Position numbers and translations under genes: made by a program. The notes under the pieces were generated by a model. That model worked only from the letters and a program-made list of their open reading frames with translations. It did not search any database and was not told the origin of the DNA. Below, one piece after another: positions 57,801 to 64,000 of a stretch of 64,000 bases of DNA. Within the stretch, counting starts at the first letter, position 1; each line of letters opens with the position of its first letter. The stretch is from Camellia lanceoleosa (lineage: Eukaryota > Streptophyta > Magnoliopsida > Ericales > Theaceae): positions 102,276,182 through 102,340,181 of the forward strand of contig CM045761.1 in assembly GCA_025200525.1 (NCBI GenBank), in the 5' to 3' direction.

Positions 57801-58873
57801 GCCTAAGAGGGGCAGGTCGACCCCCAACAACAAAGTGACCTTAATGAAGTATCTTAAGCATGCAAATACAAGACTTTTTTCAATCATACAAAAAGTCTAA
57901 AATAGTAAGCAAGATAGGCTAAATGCTAGTGCAAGATTGGGGAATACAAAGCAAGATTGTTACCCTTGAAGAACACTTCAAGAACAGCAAACTCAAACCC
58001 CTTCTTCTGATCAAAATCACTCCAAAATTCCAAGAACAAACCCTCCAAGCCTCCCAAGTCGAAGTATGGTGTAATGATGTGTGTCTTAGTGCAAAACCAA
58101 GGTCAAAACACACTTTTAGGCTTCCAAACACACACAAAATGAAGAGAGAGAGAGAGATATAGAGAGAGAAGGTGTATATATCAGAGTATATATGTAAGCT
58201 CTGGTTTTTTGCTAAACCAAGACAAAGGAGGGGGTGGTCTCTTATATAGATAATGAAATGGTGCTAAGCTTCTCAAAGAAGCCTAATGAGAAGGGTCAAA
58301 AGGGTCAAGGCTTCCAATGGAAGCTAACCCAAAGGTGCAAGCTTCTTGAGGAAGCTAAGACAAAGGGGTCAAGCTTCCTCAAGAAGCTTGAGCAAAAGGT
58401 GCAAGAAAAAGGGGTCAAAGGGTGCAAAACAGCCACACCCGTGCATAGGAAGGAGGGTCAATGCATTCCAGCTGGCACAGCTAGCATGCATTATGCTTGA
58501 AAAAGGAAAAAAGGTGATACCGGCCAGAAAAGGAGTCCATCGGCCAAACATATGGTCGGCCGGCCACACCAAATGCCGTCCGGCCAATGGTATGTTTCAC
58601 CAATGGCAGGTGGCCTCAAAACACGGCCAGTGACCTCAAGCCATGGCAGGTGGGTGCCAGGGGTAGCTAACAAGCTACTCTCTACCCTCAAAAACAAAAA
58701 CACAAGTGTTTGGTGCAAAACCAAACACAGAACAGTCGAGTTGAGAGATCCTGAAGCAAGGCGCGTAGCCGAGACCTCCAGGAACTCAAAATGAAACACG
58801 AACATGGGTAATCACCAAGTGTTCCAGCGGTGACGTCCAAGTCTTGAGGACGGTCAAAAATGAGGTGTCTACA
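54817..58873 (-). repeat. Tat-1 5' LTR
   Basis: It is paired with 37943-41991 and ends at TSD CTCAT. It differs by a 15-base insertion near 56130 (duplicated CTGCCATA...CG), a shorter (GA)n at 58142-58170, and a strongly divergent block at about 56293-56381. Confidence 0.92.
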
Positions 58874-59860
58874 CTCATATAGAGATGGGTGAAAGTTCTA
58901 CCCTGAGCTCGGGTCGGGCCAGCTGTTTGTAGGCTTGGATTGGCAAAAGGGTCGGCTGTGGCGACTGTATTGATCTTAATGGGTTTAGGAATAGTGCTAC
59001 TACCAGCATTGGTACTCCCTATAAAAACCTTCCTTATCGGTTCACTTGTTCTGGGAATAATCCCACTGTTGAACGCATTCTCGACCTGAACCCCTAGTTC
59101 ATGCAAACTTTTGAAAGTGAATAGTGGAGCGACTATCAACTTTTGCAACATATCATGCTCGAGGTTTCGCACCACTATCTGCACTTGATCCCTCTCAGAA
59201 GGGCGATCTGTCATCTATGCTGCCTTTGCTCTCCACCTTGCAACAAATTCCACAAACGGCTCTGTAGGATTCTGGTGGGTTGCTTCTAGCTCTTGAGTGG
59301 TCATTTCAACTTGGGTATTGTAAAAGTATTAATCAACAAAGGCCTCAGCCAATTCTTCCCAATTCTGCTTCACTGTATCCTCCAGCTTGGCGTACCAGGT
59401 GGTTGCTATGCCCGACAGGGTTCTTCCGTACAGAGAGTTTCTGTGGCTTAGTTAGACCCATTGGTTTCAGGACATCCAAGAAAAGCCAGATATGTAACAT
59501 AGGATCTCCAGACCCGTCGAAACGATCAAGGTGCGGCATTTTGAATCTATCTAGAAGCCTTACAACGGCCCCGGTGTACCCATCCTCAATGTCTGGAATG
59601 GAGTTAAGGCCTTGCACCTTTTTGAATTGCTTCTCAAGGTTCGCAATTTTCACTAAGGTCAGATCGAACTCATTAATATCAAGGGGATAAAGCCCCTCAT
59701 TAGGCTGCACCAAGGGTCTGAAAACTCAAGCTTGAGCCAACCCTTCTCAGGGATCCGGACCGTGCAAATCTTCAGCTGGCGGAAGTGGATCAAAGTTCGG
59801 CAGGGGTCCCGAAGCTGGATGTGAGGCAGATGCCCTAGATGGGTGTTGCGTTTCAGCATT
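58874..59860 (-). pseudogene. Tat-2 gag N-terminal and core part
   Basis: Minus-strand frames 59345-59713 and 58874-59214 give IPDIEDGYTGAVVRLLDRFKMPHLDRFDGSGDP and later QVQIVVRNLEHDMLQKLIVAP, homologous to the Tat-1 gag core. A frameshift near 59430 and a TAG near 59215 (family Gln) break it. At 58874 the frame is cut by Tat-1 at the TSD and resumes at 37942 in phase. Confidence 0.82.
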
Positions 59861-60738
59861 GGTCTTATCCTACATAGCAGTTCCCTGGTTTAATGCGGCT
59901 ATCATGGCCACAAATTCTTCCGAACCTTGTGTCATCATGAGTTTGCTGAGTTGAACAGAGGTGATGTGACTGGTGACTATCGAATCTATTGAACCGATAA
60001 GCCCTGACTGGCCCTTCTTTGCCTTGCCTCAACAAAGGAAACACTGGTTGCCCTTGAACTAAATCTCTGACCTAACAAAGTCTATCAACACAAGTCCGGT
60101 GTACCCGAGGGATATTGGAGCCTTCTGAAGCTATGGTTCCAAGACTACCTTGCAAAAGAGAAAATAGACAACATCTCAGCCTGATTGCACCAAAACAGAT
60201 ATGAGCACAACTAAATGACTGCACTCTTTACTGAATTCTGCCCAAAATTCTGCCTGTAAACTGAAACACTCAGCCCGATACTCAGACTTGCAACTGATAC
60301 ATACAACCTGTAGAGGCATACTCTGACAGCACGTATCAAGTAAGTAAGAGCCAAAAACACCACTATGGTGGGGTAGGGTTTCCCTGTCCTATTTTGTCAG
60401 GAGCTAGGGTTTCACTACGCACAGAGCGGTTTCAAACAACCTACAATTGGGTAAACAACCTGTCCTAGTTTGGAATAGTCACTATGGATTCCGATATACA
60501 CTAGGTCGAATGGTCAAAAGGGTGCCTCGGTAAAAACCGAGGTTTGTGCTCCCGTCGTGGCAGAGCCCGCAACTGGTCAACCTTATGGCACGCTTCTCAA
60601 AGCAAGCCTCCAACAAACCATTCAGGAATAGCATACGGCAAACACGGTGTCCTAGGCGCACCAATGCAAATGCAATGCAAAGAAACACATAAGTGTGAAC
60701 AAAACAATATATCATGAGTTCGAGTCAAGTTCTCTAAA
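59861..60738 (-). promoter_or_regulatory. Tat-2 5' leader
   Basis: The region is non-coding; its part next to the PBS matches the Tat-1 leader closely. It has the stem-loop CCTCGGTAAAAACCGAGG at 60525-60542. The segment 59861-60340 contains fragments of the gag N-terminus and no other feature. Confidence 0.55.
60525..60542 (-). promoter_or_regulatory. Leader stem-loop of Tat-2
   Basis: CCTCGGT pairs with ACCGAGG around an AAAA loop. It is the counterpart of 54580-54597 with a compensatory base pair. Confidence 0.55.
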
Positions 60739-60756
60739 TCCCTAGCAGAGTCGCCA
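60739..60756 (-). other. Tat-2 PBS (tRNA-Arg type)
   Basis: The minus strand reads TGGCGACTCTGCTAGGGA five bases after the 5' LTR end. It fixes the minus orientation of Tat-2. Confidence 0.8.
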
Positions 60757-60761
60757 GAAAC

Positions 60762-63700
60762 TGTAGACCGCCGGGAAATCCGCTCCGCGCGTGAGGGCGC
60801 GAATTGTTGTTCTTAGCTACTACAGTTCGGACTCATGTCACGGTGCTGAATCTAATCTCACAAAGTGCAATGTAAGACTGATAAATCACCAAATAGTCCA
60901 AATCTGGCAAATCGTTTTGAAAAATCAATTTTAATCAAAAAAAACGTCAAACATAGACTGCTTTGCCAGATTTCAGAGTCACCACCTAAATGTTTCATTT
61001 TGGGAAAATTTAGGAAACCCTGACTCGTGCCTAAGGCCACGCGTCCATCATCACCAAAGTTGCCTCGGCTCGGGAACTTGGGTACGAGAAGAGAAGGTCA
61101 TGCAATGAGCACCCCCGCTCGCCTGATCAAAGATCGGCCTTTACTAACATGATATGTTGTTTTTGAAAACACATGTGTTCTTATTCCGATTTATTAGTTA
61201 GCTTACTAGGTGATGCGCACAGCATACAAGTATAGACTAAATTACTCAAGTTGGAACAAAACATCTCATGTTTGTTTGTTTGAAAATGGTTTGAAGGTGC
61301 TACTCGCAAGTAGGCTAAGTTGCGGATTTGCCACCCTCAAGTGGGCTTAGAAAACATGATTTTGCCACTCTCAAGTGGGCTTAAAACGCACATTTTGATG
61401 AATTGTTCTAATTCAAACAATCCAACCTTCATCCACAGGCATTCATGTAGTTATATCAGTTAAGCGAATAGCATCATGGCAAGCATGCTATCATGGCAGT
61501 CACTTACACGCATGCAAGGATGCTAAAGCATAAACACTTACCTAGTACTTTGAGCCAAAACAGAAACTAGTTAGTAATCGATGCATGATCCTAGCTATGT
61601 TATCAATGTCTAATGCAACACATGCGAAAATGCAATGAAATAGGCTCGGCTACCTAAGATGGCATATGAAATGCAACAAATGACACATGTATTCAAATTG
61701 GAATTGAAATACAATGCAGTTTGTATGATGCGCCGAGCCCGATGCATGCAAAACAGATGAATGAATGCAAACATGCGAAGCATAAGTATACTAATTGAAA
61801 CATGCCCTAAACTAACCATCGAAAACTGATAAGTAAAAGGAAGAAAGAAATGGGGGTTGGAAGACATGCATCACACACATGCACGCTTATTACAACAGTT
61901 GTGCCCTCTCGACAGAGGGTCCGAATGAATAAGCTAAGCTAGCTAAGCTAAGCTAATTAAGTACAAACCAAATTGAAACTAGCTATGCCTAGCTAATTGT
62001 AATATTACAAAGATGGAATTAATTAACAAATACATTAGCTAATTAATTTACAAATTAACTAACTACACAAAGCAGTTAAAACAGCCTCGAGGAGAGGGGT
62101 GTATGCATGCTCGGTCGACTTCGCTCGAAAATCCACTACTGTGCCTCGTGTTACCCCTGTTTGCACTGTTATGTATTTCTGAGAATTGTGCCAACTTCTA
62201 AAATACTTTTGATCCACCTTGTGGATATGCTGAGAGGTCATCGGCCAGGAGGGGTGGCCATCGGCCAAAGCAAATGGCTATCGGCCAATTTCTATAGCCG
62301 ATCGGCAGACTAAGTGGTCAATCGGCCACTACTTCCTGCAAATTCTCCTTTTGCTGCAACAGAGCACTAACAGAGGCATGGCAGTGTATTTACAAGAAAA
62401 TGTGTGTGCAACTACACTCCTTATCATGTCTCAAGCTCAAAGGAGTGTAGTGCTCGGCTCTTTAGCCACCAATCACGTATCTCAATGCATGATGGCTAAA
62501 GAGGCCAAGTTGCACAAGTTCAATAAATGCATGACAAACAAGATGCTTGGACCATCACCTTATCATGGATAATCAAAGGCAATGGAGACAAAAGGGGATT
62601 GGCCCATTTTCATCACTTCAAGTATGAAATAGACCAATTCACTTTGTGTTCAACATAACATCCAGTTGAACACAATGCAATGCACACATGCAACATGCTT
62701 ATCTTGGCACATTTTACTTGACTGATTTTGTTTACACATTTTAACATTACCAATCCATTCATTAATCAACTTGTCCAACTATGAGAGTCCTTTAATGAGA
62801 GAGAGGTCTATCAAAGAGAATGGTTTAAGGCATGGGAGAGACCAATGCCTTTGACTAGGAGTAACCCTCAAAAGAGGGTTAAAGTCATTTAAGCACTAGT
62901 CTCAATCCCTTGCATTAAACTCAAACTCAAGACTAACCAATCCTCAAAACAAATCAAAAATGAAGAAATGAGGAGGATGGCAGATTTTTAGTGCTAAAGT
63001 GGCATGAAATGCAAGACTCTACTATGCAAACATCGCATGCACAACATGTTAGAACACTTAAGCGTTGAAACTAGTGAAGAGCTTTACACTAGGACCATGC
63101 AATACAATTCTCAATTGACTAAACCAACCCCAAACAGATCTCATGCATGCCAAAATAGCGGCTAAAATGGACTGAAATGATAACATGATAAGCAAGAAAA
63201 AGCATGCTCAAACGATGGCTCGCAAGCAAGGCACAAAGCTCAACTCTCAAATACAATTAAAGAATGATAAACATGAGAGTATGGCAAAGATATAAACTCT
63301 GAAATACCATGCCAAATGATGCCAAATCATGCACATGTCGAAAATGAAGCATGCTAGGAGGCTCAAAACTTGAAACTAGCATAGGCACTTGCACTATAGC
63401 TATAAAATACATGAAGCATATGACCAAGGCAACCCAAAACAGTCCTGGAGCATGCTAAATCAAGGTTAAAACATGCACGGAGTATAACCAAAACAAGCTA
63501 GCATGAAGGCATGAAGCATGGAGTATGTAAGGCCAAAAGAGAGGATTACACTACACCTACCAAAACCAAGCATGAGATGGCTTCGCCAACAAAAATCAGA
63601 GTTATATCAGGCAAAACAACCACAAAAACACATTGAAATGATAGCTCGCAAGCTTAGACATAAAGGCATACACAATGGCTAATGTTTAAGGCACAAAACA

Positions 63701-63881
63701 CAAACTCTCCAATGCTTTGAAAGAGTGACACATGCGAGTGTATGACCACACTACATGCACTGAAATCACATATTAAATTATGCCAAATCATGAAAATAGT
63801 CCAAGCAATGCATGCTAGTGGCTTGGAAACTCAAAGCTAATGAGCTAGATTGAACCATGGCTATACAAAGCAATGCATGCA
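60762..63881 (-). repeat. Tat-2 5' LTR, first part, interrupted at 63882
   Basis: It starts TGTAGACCGCCGGG and matches 23332-26384 closely, keeping the 57 terminal bases that the other LTR has lost. It breaks off after GCAATGCATGCA, where the other LTR continues with AGACCAAAACAAC. Confidence 0.88.
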
Positions 63882-64000
63882 TGTAGACGTGCCCGAACGT
63901 CCCGGGCTCCGCATGCGAAATGGCGCGAAATCCATTTTGTTCATTAGCTTACTACAGTTCGGACTCAATGTCACGGTTCTGAATCTAATCTCGCAAAGTG
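63882..64000. mobile_element. Start of a third Tat-type LTR, nested in the Tat-2 5' LTR
   Basis: TGTAGACGTGCCCGAACG matches the Tat-1 LTR start. The text then changes to a distinct GCATGCGAAATGGCGCG segment and rejoins the shared CTACAGTTCGGACTCA...GTCACGGTTCTGAATC part. The element lies mostly outside the window. Its orientation and TSD (ATGCA at 63877-63881 would be the left copy) cannot be checked. Confidence 0.75.

Larger units (their letters stand above)
37943..58873 (-). mobile_element. Tat-1: Tat/Ogre-lineage Ty3/gypsy element, near full length
   Basis: The element is 20.9 kb with LTRs of 4049 and 4057 bp in direct orientation and TSD CTCAT (37938-37942, 58874-58878), inserted in the gag of Tat-2. 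LTR ends are TGTAGAC...GTCTACA. PBS and PPT place transcription on the minus strand. The second RNase H between RT and integrase, the absence of a chromodomain, the large LTRs and the long 3' region identify the Tat/Ogre lineage. In one stretch of about 360 bases (39700 against 56586) I counted seven LTR differences, so it is young, but stops in gag and pol and an altered RT box show it is not autonomous now. Confidence 0.92.
23332..64000 (-). mobile_element. Tat-2: Tat/Ogre-lineage Ty3/gypsy element, deleted and nested
   Basis: The 3' LTR (23332-28249) and 5' LTR (60762 onward) match each other. A PBS of the tRNA-Arg style lies at 60739-60756 and a PPT at 28250-28263. The interior holds leader, gag, fragments of RT, second RNase H and integrase, and a long 3' region with tandem repeats. 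The RT core, protease and most of integrase are absent, so it is non-autonomous. Tat-1 is inserted in its gag (TSD CTCAT) and a solo LTR in its 3' region (TSD ACTTC). The left LTR lacks about 57 bp of terminus, so its own TSD cannot be checked. The right end lies beyond the window. Confidence 0.85.

Overview
The window is nuclear DNA of a flowering plant, most likely a eudicot. It is AT-rich and consists almost entirely of plant-type transposable elements: Ty1/copia of the SIRE type, Ty3/gypsy of the Tat/Ogre type, gypsy solo LTRs, a small non-autonomous LTR element and a hAT transposon. I see no intact host protein gene, rRNA, tRNA gene, operon or CRISPR array. All boundaries were read by eye from repeats, target-site duplications (TSDs), primer-binding sites (PBS) and polypurine tracts (PPT).

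Layout. 1-1372 is the start of a minus-strand gypsy LTR running off the left edge. 1373-3747 holds decayed sequence: paired CTCGAG modules, a copia-LTR-like stretch, an unrecognised broken reading frame and probable old host DNA. 3753-19159 is one SIRE-like copia element on the minus strand with TSD ATGTT. Its 3' LTR is split by a solo gypsy LTR (3999-6601, TSD TGCTC). Its gag gene is split by a small LTR element (13681-17708, TSD GTAAC), which itself carries a solo gypsy LTR (14811-17364). 19165-19895 is probable host sequence, followed by a hAT element (from about 19896) cut at its 3' end by the next element.

23332 to beyond 63881 is a Tat/Ogre-lineage gypsy element (Tat-2, minus strand). 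Its pol is largely deleted and part of its gag is duplicated. It contains a solo LTR (32711-35176, TSD ACTTC). Its gag is split by a second, nearly full-length Tat/Ogre element of 20.9 kb (Tat-1, 37943-58873, TSD CTCAT, LTRs of about 4.05 kb). The 5' LTR of Tat-2 is in turn entered at 63882 by the LTR of a third Tat-like element that leaves the window.

How the parts work together. On the minus strand Tat-1 keeps the order 5' LTR, PBS, leader, gag, protease, linker, RT, RNase H, second RNase H, integrase, then a 4.3 kb 3' region and 3' LTR. That 3' region holds a plus-strand (antisense) intron-containing gene remnant resembling the plant mobile domain/DUF7745 group, conserved non-coding blocks and a 111-bp tandem array. 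Stop codons (mostly CAG to TAG), frameshifts and an altered RT active site show that the elements are inactive copies. The points most worth following up are the antisense gene, the CTCGAG-N14-CTCGAG modules, a leader hairpin with an apparent compensatory change, and a sharply divergent patch between otherwise near-identical LTRs.
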